Both the position numbers and the translations under genes were made by a program. Positions 16,205-28,334 of a DNA stretch of 64,000 nucleotides are shown in pieces. Under the pieces are notes generated by a model, which searched no databases, was not told where the DNA came from, and saw only the letters and a program-made list of their open reading frames with translations. Position 1 is the stretch's first letter. Every line of letters begins with the position of its first letter. This stretch comes from Salminus brasiliensis (Eukaryota; Chordata; Actinopteri; Characiformes; Bryconidae): positions 5,161,526 to 5,225,525 of the forward strand of contig NC_132881.1 of assembly GCF_030463535.1 (NCBI RefSeq). Reading direction: 5' to 3'.

Positions 16205-16640
16205 GAGTTTTCTACAGTCATGTGGAAAAAAAAAGTCTTTTATTTATTTAAACATCTGGCTGTTCTGATATTCATCTAAACAATATTGAAAGATACACAT
16301 TAGGTGAAGAAATATCTTTAAATATTATTTGTAAGATGTAATTAGTTGAAATAATTAAAATAAAAAATACACATTTGTTACGAACATGGTTAGAGAGGAT
16401 TCTTAAGGAGTCATAGACATTTAGTTTGGTTTGCTCTTGTTTCAGTAGAAGTGAGAGGTGAAGATCACCATGTTTAGATCCAAAGAGCTCTCTGATGCCT
16501 TCAGAAATAAGGTTGTAGACGCAAAGGAGTCTGGGAAGGGGTTTAAAAAGATCTCAGGACAATCCGAAAGTGCAACAGCTGACCAATATGCCCTGGTCAG
16601 GACGTCCTAGCAAGCTCAGCATATGAGAATACTGTAAAAA
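16205..16640 (+). mobile_element. 5' part of a Tc1-like transposon
   Basis: A terminal-repeat-like start ('ACAGTCATGTGGAAA' near 16215) is followed at 16470 by an ATG opening MFRSKELSDAFRNKVVDAKE, which continues GKGFKKISGQSES. This is the N-terminal helix-turn-helix start of a Tc1-like transposase. The frame ends within about 50 codons and the catalytic part is missing. A 3' part that could come from the same family lies at 24640-25020. Confidence 0.75.
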
Positions 16641-17905
16641 TTTCCAAAGAACATCTAGACAAAGACCAGGACTTCTAGAACAGTGTGCCTTACCTCACCC
16701 CCCCACCCCCCACTAATCCCAAATGTAGTCTATGTTGATGTCCAAATGTTATTTCTGTGATTAGCTGAGTGCCGGGACTATTCAGCTAAGGTAACTAACA
16801 AACACTGAAAGTCAAGTCACCCAAATCTTTCCTATAAATATATTCCCACAACCATCTCTCAGTCTGCTCAATCCGATCAATCTGCATCCAGGTCTTAATT
16901 AAGGTGCCCTAGGCTTGTCTGAGTGATTAAGGCATCGTTCACACTTGGTATTAACATGCATCTCTAATAATCCAATCACAAAAAAGCATAGTTGTTCACA
17001 CCTATCAATTCAAAAATGTGTCCTGTGAGCGTTTGGGATCGGATCCCTCACATCGTTTCCACTGGAGGAGGGGCACAGCGCCTTGTTTTGCTTGGTTTGC
17101 AGTTAATGTGCTTTGCTTTGCTGCCGGGGACTCATCAAGACACTTTGCCGTTCTCAAGATTACAAGAATAATGTGTATAATGTCATATGTGTCTCGAGAC
17201 ACATCGAGACACACTGTACCCCATTTATACCTGGCACTAACATGCCACCTGGGTGACCTATCCCATCTGATAGTACAGGAGAGGACGTGGTACAGTGTGT
17301 CTTAAGGATGATCAATGACGACTAGAAGTCAAAAGCCAAGACCCAAGACGTCTCTCAAACTGCACCTAGTACCTGGTAGTTTATTAAATAAACAGAAAGA
17401 CAACTGGCTTATAGTAGAAGCCAACGGACAGTTGCTTCAGAAAAAGCTTTGCATAAACTCAAGGCAAAGGCTGTGTGTTCAACGCCCTTATTCAGTAAAA
17501 TCAGTGGCTTTCTATATTTCTATAGACAAGTAATTCAATCACACCTCAGTTTGGAAAGGCTTGGGTCAGCCCATTGCTTGTTTGCAGTGCGAGTGGATGC
17601 ATTTTCCTCATCTCAGGGATAGTCCAGGGTTTCCGTACACATCCCATACCCATGCAAACACCCTATTATATACACACACCATGCAAAGAAAAGTCAAACA
17701 TAAGCCCTTGGAATGGAATTGCTCCAATGTTCCTCTTGCGTTCCTCGAATCGTCGCTCATTTGTGCACGGATAAATGTGGAAACTGCAAAAAACAGTCAG
17801 AAAACAAGTGTGATCTAAATTGCAAGGCTTATAGCAGTATGTCTGACAGGGTTTAAGGCGCATATACTCTGGGAAGGGGCTTTATGACCCATATGGGGGT
17901 TTAGT
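16640..17905. other. Region downstream of the Rh gene
   Basis: This is the probable 3' flank or 3' UTR of the minus-strand Rh gene. A minus-strand AATAAA (plus TTTATT at about 17379-17384) could serve as its polyadenylation signal. The part around 16925-17300 contains words such as 'TTCACACTTGGTATTAACATG' split over a decayed dispersed repeat. No exon with good support was found. Confidence 0.35.
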
Positions 17906-20900
17906 TCAATCGAGTCGTAAAGTAAATCCACAAACCTCCCAGAACGCCTGGTCGTCAAAGCACTTTCGGTCCTGTTGAGGTCTCCAGAAGCTCCATTTGA
18001 GGAGAAGTCCTGTAGATTACAACATTAGTAGAACACAGGGTGAGTGACCACTGGATTGACACCAGCTCCATAGCACAGCTGTCTAAGTCGATTTCTGCTG
18101 AAGTCTAATGATAAGCAGGGGTTGCCCCCCGTCCCAAACAGAGAGATGCCCCTTTTCTTTTTGCTCATCTGTTAGCAAATCATTTTGTGTAATTGTGCTT
18201 CGTTGCTGCACACATACACACAGCTTGTCTAGTCCAGTTGAGAAGTGCTGCCAATAGAATAGGACTCTCAGGAACAGATTAACATGAAGCTATTGGCACC
18301 ATGCTCCCTAATGCCAGGTGTGGGCTAGAGGGGTATAAAGCCCACCAGCATTAAGCTGTGGAGCAGTGGAAGAACTGTGTTCTCTTGAATGATGGCTAGG
18401 TGATGCTGAATACAATCACATTTTCACAGCATGTAGTAGAAAGCCTTCAATCCCTGGACAGTAGAGACAGTTACTCTCAACCAAAGCAAGTGTCCCAATA
18501 CTTTTGTCATTATTTATAGTTTAAATATATTAATAATGCAACACAGCAGCACGGATAGAACTGATAAATAAACAGTTACAGAATAAAAGACCTGCTTTTG
18601 GGTGAAATCATGCTATGTCCTAAACCGGATCGGGATATGTGAATTAAGAGGATGGTTATTTACTAAAATGAGATTGGTCAAAGTACCACAGTACTTTAGT
18701 AAGGATTATTCATGTACCAAACATGCCTGAGCAAATAATCTGCATCTTGGATGTGTGATAAATCATGATCTTGCTCTTTGGCCAAATTATTATTAATTTA
18801 AATGTAGCAATTTTAAGACCAACTTTACTTTTTTATAAAAAAAAAAAAGAAAAGAAATAATGTCATGGCTATACACATGAATTGCACTGTGGGAATGAAA
18901 AGGGCTCATACATATTGGCCTGAAATTGAGGTCTCAACCTCTGACCGGGCATCCAGGGGGTATTACACTAAATATCCTGTAAAATAACATGTGATTTACG
19001 TCCTAATAGGATAACCTAACGTTGGACTCACCTGTGATGATGCCCGAAACCAGGCTCATACTGACTGTGATGAGCAAAATGCTGATGTGATGCATCGCCA
19101 ACCGGATAGCACTGAAAATAAAACACAGCAGAAATACAGTACAACCCTCAGCAGCACGAGGCATGGATCCCCGATATACTGACATGCAGTGAGGTGCCTG
19201 AGCCAGAGAACTAGAACTATGCAAGATGGTTGACCTTCAGACCTTTTAACCCTCCAGTTACACAGCAAACTTCAGGGTGTTGACTGCCAGATTTGCTGTG
19301 TATGTTGTGGCTCAAATTGAGTGAAATGTGGTTAAAATGTAAATAGGAAATTTACATTACATTATTTTACACTGTTCAGGTCATAGAACTACACTACAAA
19401 GTGTTTTCCTTTCGAAACTGAGACACAATGTAATTTTTTCATTTTGAATGAGTGAATTATCATAAGTAAAACGTGTTTACTTCAAAATCAACATTTGGAT
19501 TAAACTAAATATTGCAGCATTTCTTCAGTTTTTTAAAATTCAAACTTTTATTTAAACAAAATGTATTTAAAATATAGATTAAACAATAAAAAAAGATTTG
19601 TTTACTAAAACAATACATTAAACATTAGGAATTATAAGAGTAGAATTTTAATTTATGCAAACCAAAAAAAAATTTATGATTTTAAAGAGCAAAAACACAG
19701 GTGATACATTAATTAATTAATAGAAGAGTGAAAACATTAAACAAGTAACTATTCTTAAGCTGTAGCTAAAAACTATTAATTGGTAAATGAATATTATTAA
19801 TATTAATATTAATTGAGCTCAAGACAATGTTTATGGTCAAAAACATGCACCAGGTCAATTTGAGCCAGAAGCTGTTTCTTACAGCTGAACATGACAGAAG
19901 GGGTAAACAGGCAATAAGAAGCAGCTGTGGTTTCATCACTTGAGATTTGTGGTTTCAGACTTACACTGTGCCGTCATCAACCCTGACCAGCCGTATAAGG
20001 AGATAGGCGAAATATCCCAGCATCCCCGGTATCGCGTGCACGTTCAGGACCCCGCAGGTGTCGTGGCACTCAAACGCATGCAGCATATGATCCTGAGAGA
20101 CGGACATGTGAAGTGAGGCTTGACAAAACCCAAGCACATGAAGGTTACGCGCACTCGCTGGCCACTTTATTGGAAACACCCACCATGTCCCTCCACTGGC
20201 TGTCGATTCTACCGACCTGTTAGTCAATCTGCTGTGTCTAACAGGTTCACTGTCCGGGCATGGTGGTGGTGTGTGTTCTGCTGTGCGTTTGTAACTTTTT
20301 ATATTACACTGCAAGTACGGGCAACCGTAGGGGTCCAAGCAGAATTTGCTGAACATTCCCACAGTAACTATCCTTGTGTTGTACCCTCATAATGCAGCCG
20401 TGCAGTCTTGCCATCAGCGGCCGGAGTCTGAGAGAGCACAACTGGCCGTGGTCTCTCCGGGTGGGTAGATGGTTCTCTCTCCCCCCTCATCACACAGTGA
20501 TGTTGGCCAGCACAGGCGTCTGTTAGCTGGGGACTTGGCTGCTCGGCGATGCCAGATTGCCACAGTTAGAAAAGAGGGAGCGGCTGGCTTTGCATTGCTA
20601 GTGCTAAGGGGTGCTATTAACGGGTGGGTTAATTGGCAGTACTAAATTGTGAGAAAATCTCATAATGTGCCAGAACCGACCATTAATTGTACATTATATT
20701 ATTACATAAATAACATATTTGCAGAAATCTGGTGTGAAACCGTTTGTTTTATTATATTTATGATTTCATTATGTTAGAGGAAACGGTCAAGCCAGTCCAG
20801 ATGACTTTCATTTGTGATATTAATTGAATTGAATTGAATTAATTCAACTTAATTGCATGAGAAACTTAAACATAGAATTCCCCTTTAACATTAGTACATG

Positions 20901-23900
20901 GTAGCCATTTACAGTGACTGACAGGTCTTCTAGCCCTGAATGAAGGACAGGTCGTGAGTGATTGATTATGGAGCTGGCATGTAGGCCACCTTTAAGTATC
21001 GGAATCCCAGCGTTGACAGAAGTGCAGCACAAAAGCCAATCGTCATGTCCATCCATGGGACAGTTGTTACGGCAGCCCCAGTAGCGACACCGGCAGCCAG
21101 GATTGAGCCTTGAACATGTACCTTTTGGGAGACATGAAGCAGTTAATATCGTTTGTCATACTGTGGGTGAAGCATTTGGTGGCAAAGTATACGCACAGGG
21201 TAAAAAATCTACATTGAGTTTTAAATTAGTGGCTCCAAAACTTTTAATTTGCCAAGGCCTCTTAACTTCCTGTTAGTCATCATGATTGACGACAGTCCAA
21301 GAAAATAAGACCTTGCTCTTTCAAGCTCAACTAAACTTTGCCTCTTGCTTTAAAGCAACACTTTGTAGAATTGGTATTTCCTGCTCTTGGGCTCCCCCTG
21401 CAGTCGGGAAGTGCAATTCGAGCTTTGATACGCCACTGAAGGACATGTTTTTCTGGACGAGCTGAGAGATAAAGAACCGTCTCTGAAAGTGAAACAAGCA
21501 AGCATTACCAGATTACACAAAAATTACTCAGGTTAGGCGAGTAATATCCTGCCGCTTCTCCAAAGTTACATAGTGCGGTTATTGGTGCACCAAACCTGGA
21601 GCAGCAACACCAGCATTGCTATTTTCCTCATTACCAATCAGTGGAGCATCACAATGATTTTGCTGCAATTTTAATGTAAAAAATGCGGCATAGTGCTGCC
21701 TTAAGGAGGAGTACGATTGCCCATAAAAACAAGAAACTGAGGCTGTCTTGAAAAGCTATGTACTCAACTCACCATGTTGATTTTCCCTTTGGGGCTGGAC
21801 AGCGCAGAGACGGCCATCGCCGTGACAGTGCTGACTGCCAGGGCCAGATATGTGCCATATGCTATGATTTTGTACTTTACCAGAGCAGAGTTAAAACTAG
21901 GCCAGAACATCCACAGGAACAAAGTCCCTGAGAGAGAGGGAAAGAGAGAGAGTGTGTGAGTGAGTATCTGTAATTAAGGGACATGCAGGGTAATTAATAT
22001 TGCTCTACATGGAAAAAAATCTAGGTTTCTTTGACTCCATCATCCACAAAACATGATGATTTGATACTGCATGCTGCATAGATTCCACATCAGACATGAT
22101 TTGTAACAAGATCTGTAACGTTTAATTTGGAGTGATTGTTTTAGATTAATTATAAACATCTGTAACACATCAGCAGCATATCAGTGCAGAAGCAGCAGTG
22201 AAACACCTGAATACACATAAATACACATAAATATGATGTTCTGTTGATGCATGAGTGACATTCAGTAGATTAACAGTAGATTTTGTTGATCTGTTACATC
22301 AAGTAGACTTAATACCTTACTTCCATTAAGCAGAACCAAACCCAGCCTTACCCAAAACCTAATCCTAACCCTCATCCGGTCCCTAATCCTATCCTCAACC
22401 CAAAACCTAATCCTAACCCTCATCCGGTCCCTAATCCTATCCTCAACCCAAAGCCTAATCCTAACCCTTGTCCTGGCCCTCATCCTAACCTCAACCCTGT
22501 CCCTAATCCTAACCTTAACCTCAACCCAAAACCTAATCCTAACCCTCATCCTGTCCCTAATCCTAACCTCAACCCAAAACCTAATCCTAACCCTCGCCCT
22601 GGCCCTCATCCTAACCTCAACCCAAAGCCTAATCCTAAACATCATGCTGGCCCTAATCCTAACACTAATCTTATCCTCAACCTAAAACCTAATCTTAACC
22701 CTCATTCTGGCCCTAATACTTACACTAACCTAAACTTCAAACCAAAGCCTAACCCTCGCCCTGACCCTCATCCTAACCTCAACCCAAAGCCTAATCCTAA
22801 CCCTAATGCTGGCCCTAATCCTAACCTCAACCCAAAGCCTAATCCTAAACATCATGCTGACCATAATCCTAACACTAATCTTATCCTCAACCTAAAACCA
22901 AAGCCTAACCCTCGCCCTGACCCTCATCCTAACCTCAACCCAAAATCTAATCCGAACCCTTGTCCTGGCCCTCATCCTAACCTCAACCCAAAACCTAATC
23001 CTAACCCTCATGCTGGGCCTAATCCTAACCTCAACCCAAAACCTCAACCCAAAACCTAACCCTAACCCTCATGCTGGCCCTAATCCTAACACTAACCTTA
23101 ACCTCAACCCAAAATCTAATCCTTACCATCACCCTGGCCCTAATCCTAACCTTAACCCTAATCCAATGCCTAATCCTAACACTAACCTTAACCCTAACCT
23201 AAAACCCAATCCTAACTCTCATCCTGTCCCTAATATTAACTTTAATCTCAACCTAAAACCCAATCCTAAACCTCACCCTGGTCCAATGTCCAGTCCAGCT
23301 ATTAGATAGCTGACCCACTCAGAGCCCCTTTTCCACTTTTCTACAGAAACATTTTTTGGCAACTAAGCCGTGTATAACCGCTGATGATTGGTTGATGAGT
23401 TCTTTAGTTCATTGACTGAGTGATGCAGTCCTCCTTAACTAGTTACTAGACTGTGGCTTGTAAAACTGACCAGTTTCTGACCACTTAGGTTGACCCCCCA
23501 TCCACTGGAGGCTAACACGATTAATGCCTGGTACTCAGTGAGCTACGGTCATGTCAGCAAGGTGGAGCTACAAAGCAGGGGTTTCTGATAAAGTGTCCAA
23601 TTAGTGGATCGGAATATGAGAATAGCGAAGTTCCTCAGTCGCGCTGTGTCATGTGCTTACCAAACATTGCGAATAAGCCAGATTTACTGTTGAACTTCTC
23701 TTTCTGGTGCTTGGGCGTGTTCTCTCTACGGTAAAGCACCCACGATGTCATCACGCCGAAGAGCGCTCCGAAGACGTGCAGAGACATGAAGCTGGCCAGA
23801 GTCTGCTCCAGAAGAAGGAAGGCCATATTGCACTTTCAGTGAGTAACGGCTACAGTCAAGGTCTACACACGCAGTAAACGAGGTCAGACTGAGGGTCGAG

Positions 23901-26900
23901 GCCCAAGCTGATCACACTCTACGTAACAGACCACCCAAATCCGCCTGGTTTTTCAAAATACTCCAAATATGCCATTAAATTACAGTGTCGAGATACTTCC
24001 CAAAGAGAATTTCCCAGAGGGCTCTGAGCAGATAAGCAAGCGCCTCTGAGGAAAAGTAAGCCTCGGTGCTGCTCATGCTAAGAGGTCACTCCCTCCAGGA
24101 ACGTTCACATGCTCACCTTGAACAGCGTGTGGATGAGCCACTGGTTTACCACAAACCCTGTGACCGCCATCAGAGACATCAGCAGAAGCTGGACCGGATT
24201 GGTCTTGCCATGGACGGCGCCCATGGCCACGAGGGCAGAGGATGCGCAGAGCTCAGCGTCCACCAGGCTGGCCGAGGAAGAAAAAAAAAAACACAATACG
24301 AAGATTTTCATGTTTCGTTTGCATGTGCTGGTGTGGTGAAGACTGACGGACGCTCCCCTAGAGGAATTTTATTGGTGCTAATTGGTAAGTTGTAAAAGAT
24401 GCCTTTACAGACAGTGCTGTGTTTATTCATGGATAATCAAAGGGGTGTGATCAAAGCTATTTAAGTGTAATTAGAATGTTGACAATTGAATATTGGATTT
24501 GAATTACAGCGTATTGGAACGTATTAATTATCAGGTAAGAATGGGTCCTTCTGTGTACCTGAGAATGTTAACCTTGATATGTTAAAATTAGATTTTTATA
24601 TCTTTTATAAAAGATGATGAAAAGTTTTTTTTTACAAGAACTCATAGAAGAGAAAGAAGCTTGGGCCTCATCATTGGACTATGCAACAGGACAGTGATCC
24701 CAAGCATACTTCAAAAAGGCTTGGTTTCAAAAGAAGTTCTGGAAGGTTCTGGAGTGGTCGTCACAGTCGCCTCACTTCACTACATCTCATAGAAAATCTC
24801 TGATGAGATTTGAAGAAGGCGCTTGCAGCAGCTTACCAAAGGATATTGGTGAACTGGAGGCCACTGCCCATGAGGAATGGGCTGAGATTCCTGGGAAACG
24901 ATGCCAGAAGCTGGTGCTTGGCTATGCATCACGTTTGCAGCAGGTCATAACAGCAGTAGGATGCTTGTCATGAAGGGGTTGGATAATTCTGAGACTGCAG
25001 TCGTCTTTAAAAATGGGTATTTTTTGGAATATGGAGGAAGCACTTTTAGTTACTGTTAGTTGTGTTGAGCTGTTTACACTGATTTGATTGGTTTATTGCA
25101 ACCCAGTTGTGGGAGGATCCTCGATGCTTACCATCATTAGCATTAAATATACATGTAGAAGACTTTGGAAGTAAAGAGGTTGTCTGTCATCTAACAAACC
25201 TTCCATTAAACCCAGCACTGGTGTGAGAATGTCATCACCTTTGTATCTTCATCCGGATCTTCCAGCTGGAAGAGGAGATCAGCAGGAAGCCGTTTAGCAG
25301 GGTGGCCCACTGAACAGCCATGGCGGCCACGAGCATGCTGAAGCCCACACTGCTAAAGCCATAGCGCACCAGGAACGTAGCCATGAAGCCGAAACCCAGG
25401 AACACCATCACATGGACGTCCTGAAAGTCTGGGAGCAAAGAAATCCATGAAACATAGACATCTGCTCAGTGCTCTTCTGAGAAGGCTTTGGAGCATTGCT
25501 GTGAGGATTCGATTGCATTCAGTCCTGACGGCATTAGTCAGGTCAGCTACTGATGTTGTGGGATTAGTTCTGCCACTCCAACTCGTCCCCAAATGTATTG
25601 AATGAAGGAGCACCATCACTCCAGAGAATACTCCAGAGTTCCACTGCTCCACAGCCCAATGCTGGGGGGTTTATACCCCTCTAGATCATGCTCAGCGTTG
25701 GGCATGGTGACCTCAAGTTCATGTGTGGAGGCCCCACAGCATCCCGATTAGGAGGCCATTGGCAGTCTGCAGAAAGCCAGTCCCAGTTATTGCCTACATT
25801 ATCATTGAATGACCACTAGAGGGCATGTTGACCTTTGTTGCTCTGGCCATTTTACAGGTCATTCAGACATGCAGAGGAGACTTGCACTATATTAGACCTT
25901 CATGTTTAAGCGTGCAGAATAAGACTCTACAGCAGAGGATTGTCCAGTATTGTTTTCATACTTCTATAATAACTTTTATGAATATTATAATAACTCAAAC
26001 CACCAAAAACTACTGTATAAGTACTGAGTTACTTCTGGGTTAGCGCTGAGTTAGCATGTTAGCCTGCAGCAAGTGTGTGACTTTGGGGAGCCAGCCTTGA
26101 CAATTTGAAGAGCACTTGTCGCTACCTGGCCTTGGCCAAAGAGCGCGGACTGGTAAGCCACAGTGCTGCCCTGGCCCGCTAACTTGACCTCCCTAGGCCT
26201 CACTGGCTAGCAGGCTGAAACTTAGCCTGATCTAGCATGTTTAGCCAGTGTGGGTATGACAGCAAGTGTGTGACTTTGGGTCAACAGCCTTGACTGTTTG
26301 TTTATCTGCCTCAAAACGAAGGTCAGCGTTAAGACAACCTGAGCTTTTCGCCTTTATATCATATATAGCTGTAACAGTAAGTGGAGCAGGTATCTGGCTG
26401 GCTAGCTAACATAAGCTAATCTACACTGAACCACCCTCCCGCCTAACAGGACACAACTCTCACGTTCAAATGCCAGACGTTCTTGGTTTTCCTCGTAATT
26501 ACGTCATTTGTTTCACCAAAGCCAGGCAAGACTCATCTCCACAAGAAGTATACTACAAGTATAGAAGTATAGTATACAAGAAGTATAATGAGGACTTCAC
26601 TCCTGTAAGGCGCTTTTGGCCAAAAACTCTTTGAGGTGTTGTTCCTAAACTTAATATTTAGGCCAAATACTGTATTTACTGTTGCATGTGAGCGCTCCAC
26701 TACTCCAGGTGGCGCTGTGACATTTTAGGGTAATTTCTTTGACTATATAAAGATATTTGCACGCTGTAAAGCACCTGTCGCTACCCGATTCCCGCACCCC
26801 TGCCCAATTTTTGGGCTGGTGCAAATTGGCCAAAGGGTCTTAGATCGGGTAACCATAGTGCTGCCCTTGCCCGTTAAGAAGAAACCTTGTAAATTAGCCC

Positions 26901-27466
26901 TGAGGTGTTGTTTCAGAGCTGAAAATTAAGGCAAAATACTGTAATTTTACTGTAAAAGACATAAACAAAAGCATCTCCCTAGTTGTGGAATCACCCTCCT
27001 AATTCTTCACTTTTGGAAAAAGCATGTTGGTGGTTTAAGGGGCGGAGGGCTGCTCTTATCACGCCGAACCAGCGGTGCGCTCCAACCCCACCCCAACGGC
27101 ACGGCAGGATGCCACACGTTTATATAAGGTGCATGCTGCCACTCAATTCATGGGAATTATAAATTTGGTTCTTTTTTTTCATTTTGAGCTTAAAAGCTGA
27201 ATTGTGTATAGAAGGCATAACAACTGTGTGTGTACATGATTAGTTTTCCCTCTCCAGATAGACTCAGAAAGCTCCTGTCCCACTCACAGTGCACACAACT
27301 AGGATGTCCACTTACTTGCATACGAGTTAATGAACTCCTTCTCATTCTCTTCCTTGAAATCCTCAGTTTCCACGAAAAAGGCAAAAAGTACAATAAAGGC
27401 GACCTGCAGGACAATGGCCAGAGGTGGCAGCCGTGACCGAAGGCTAGGAGCGTACCGTGGAGCCAT
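17906..27466 (-). CDS. rhd: Rh blood group protein (Rh30 / RhD-RhCE type), 9 coding exons
   Basis: Exons, from the start: 27466-27316, 25428-25239, 24267-24117, 23802-23661, 21927-21773, 21121-20990, 20092-19965, 19111-19032 and 18009-17906. All internal junctions have AG/GT, and phases run 1,0,0,1,0,0,2,1 as read. They encode about 410 residues (human RhD 417). Exon sizes 151, 80 and 74 match human RH exons. The start is [20 protein letters not shown]. The first outer loop is short and lacks the long glycosylated loop of RhAG/RhBG/RhCG, supporting an Rh30 type with about 12 membrane helices of the ammonium-transporter fold. Both pore histidines are present: [11 protein letters not shown] (His173) and [12 protein letters not shown] (His326). 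Human RhD/RhCE lack them. The last exon may splice at a weak GTTTGT donor after FDDQAFWE or, as annotated, read on to TGA at 17906-17908. Tail-to-tail with tmem50a, head-to-head with maco1. Confidence 0.92.
18240..18510. mobile_element. Short non-autonomous element ('AAAGTATTGGGACACCT' family)
   Basis: It ends with GTGTCCCAATACTTTTGTC near 18490-18508. The interior contains 'AAGCTGTGGAGCAGTGGAAG' and 'GTGTTCTCTTGAATGATGG', which also occur in the copy at 38900. It lies in Rh intron 8. No ORF. Confidence 0.7.
19270..19960. other. AT-rich Rh intron 7 sequence
   Basis: Strongly AT-rich intron with poly-A and TTAAT runs between Rh exons 7 and 8. I see nothing else that I can name. Confidence 0.5.
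20395..20660 (+). repeat. SINE-family copy (plus orientation)
   Basis: Contains 'GCCATCAGCGGCCGGAGTC', 'GAGAGAGCACAACTGG' and 'GGGTGGGTAGATGG', words shared with the copies at 40680-40925 (inverted), 49930-50180, 33235-33485 and 62820-63110. The head is decayed. It is inserted in Rh intron 6. Confidence 0.6.
22330..23290. repeat. Telomere-like degenerate hexamer array (CCTAAC/CCTAAT)
   Basis: Nearly 1 kb of C-rich hexamers on the plus strand: CCTAAT, CCTAAC, CCTCAT, CCTGGC, CTCAAC, CCAAAA. The order of variants recurs with a longer period of about 48-54 bases. The array resembles the telomere repeat CCCTAA but is interrupted by variants throughout. It sits wholly within Rh intron 4 (21928-23660), so it is not a chromosome end. 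The open frames across it are artefacts. Confidence 0.9.
24640..25020 (+). mobile_element. Tc1-like transposase 3' remnant
   Basis: The plus strand reads [18 protein letters not shown], the conserved second-aspartate block of Tc1-like transposases, followed by decayed frame (LHLIENL, then stops). It ends with 'GGATAATTCTGAGACTGCAG' near 25000, which may be the element's terminal region. It is inserted in Rh intron 2. Confidence 0.8.
25440..25850. mobile_element. Short non-autonomous element copy in Rh intron 1
   Basis: Words such as 'CAGAGAATACTCCAGAGTTC', 'TCCACAGCCCAATGCTGGGG' and 'TTTATACCCCTCTAGATCATG' are inverted relatives of the interior of the copies at 18240, 38900 and 60770 (GGGGTATA..AGC..CAGCATTGAGCTGTGGAG). 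Terminal motifs are decayed. No ORF. Confidence 0.55.
26040..26890. repeat. Locally duplicated segments in Rh intron 1
   Basis: 'CAGCAAGTGTGTGACTTTGG' occurs at about 26067 and 26262, and 'CACAGTGCTGCCCTGGCCCG' at about 26160 is echoed by 'CATAGTGCTGCCCTTGCCCG' at about 26855. The stretch looks like diverged duplicates of one dispersed repeat. No coding exon seen. Confidence 0.45.
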
Positions 27467-27640
27467 GAGCGAGCGCTTACTTCTCCGTCCAGCCCTGCAT
27501 GACTTCTGTCTGGGCTGTCCTGTCCAGGGCGGGGAACAGCAACAAGTTCCCCGGAAAGCTTTCACCCTGCAATACCCTGAGGAGCCTGAGAGCCAAGAGG
27601 AACGTCCCAGAGCTGGCAGATCTTTGTAGAGCGCTAGTCA
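27467..27640 (-). promoter_or_regulatory. rhd: Rh gene upstream region
   Basis: This is the sequence directly 5' of the Rh start codon on the minus strand. It has moderate GC and an open upstream frame that runs in frame into the start codon. No TATA box is obvious. The region up to 30030 separates this gene from the divergently oriented maco1. The promoter is inferred from position only. Confidence 0.35.
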
Positions 27641-27674
<34 letters not shown>

Positions 27675-27750
27675 TTTACCCAATTTTCCTCCCCCTATCA
27701 GATGTAATGTAAGACACTGGGAGGCTGAGGACTGACACATCCCAGCTAAC
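27638..27750. repeat. (ATT)n microsatellite plus SINE-tail fragment
   Basis: Eleven ATT copies at about 27640-27672 are followed by 'CTGGGAGGCTGAGGACTGACACAT', a word shared with the SINE-family copy near 62900 ('CTGGGAGAGTGAGGACTGAC'). Confidence 0.65.
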
Positions 27751-28004
27751 ATGTCCATGTAGGGCCTGTATGAGTGACCCAATGGGGGGTTTTCTCTCAT
27801 GTTCCATTGTGGCCCCACATATAGATGCCTACCTGAGTTGGCGATGAGACCAGGAGGGGTTACATACGGGCCCCCTTACCTGGGTTGTACACTGCACTGA
27901 TGCCTAAACGGGACCCATCTGAGATTAAGGTGGCCTATAACAATGTGGCCCATTTGGAAAGCCCAGTGGGGCTGTGCCTTAGTCCCTTGCTGGCTGTTTT
28001 GCTC

Positions 28005-28330
28005 CAGGTTGTTGAGGTTGGTTGGATTTTCACATTTTTAAACTGGATTGAGATCTGGACTTGGTGGAGTGTTCACGTTTTTGGTGTTCAACTAGTCCTG
28101 CGTTGCTTTGGCCTTGTGACTAAGATCATTGTCCTTCTGAAAAATGAAATTTCTCCCAAGCTTTCCTCCAAAGCTGAAGTAGGTTGTGTTGCAGTATCTG
28201 TATGGTGCACAATCCATACGTCCTTCAGTTTTACAGTGCCCACTGTGCATCTGTATGATGCTGCCGCCACCATGCTTCACTGACGACGTTTGTTGAGTAA
28301 CAAATAGTGTTTGTTTTTTGTGAGACACGT
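28005..28330 (-). mobile_element. Tc1-like transposase remnant
   Basis: On the minus strand the broken frame contains SVKHGGGSIIQMHSGHCKTE and LGRNFIFQKDNDLSHKAKAT, the two neighbouring conserved blocks of Tc1-like transposases (the second is the QQDNDPKHTAK region). Decayed and without clear ends. It lies between the Rh gene and maco1. Confidence 0.78.
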
Positions 28331-28334
28331 AGCA

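Noticed and set aside
22330-23290. Chromosome end (telomere)
   Set aside because: The array is degenerate and lies inside an intron with coding exons of the same gene on both sides.
22262-23309. Arg/Val- and Asn/Pro-rich frames across the hexamer array
   Set aside because: Produced by the six-base period of the telomere-like repeat.
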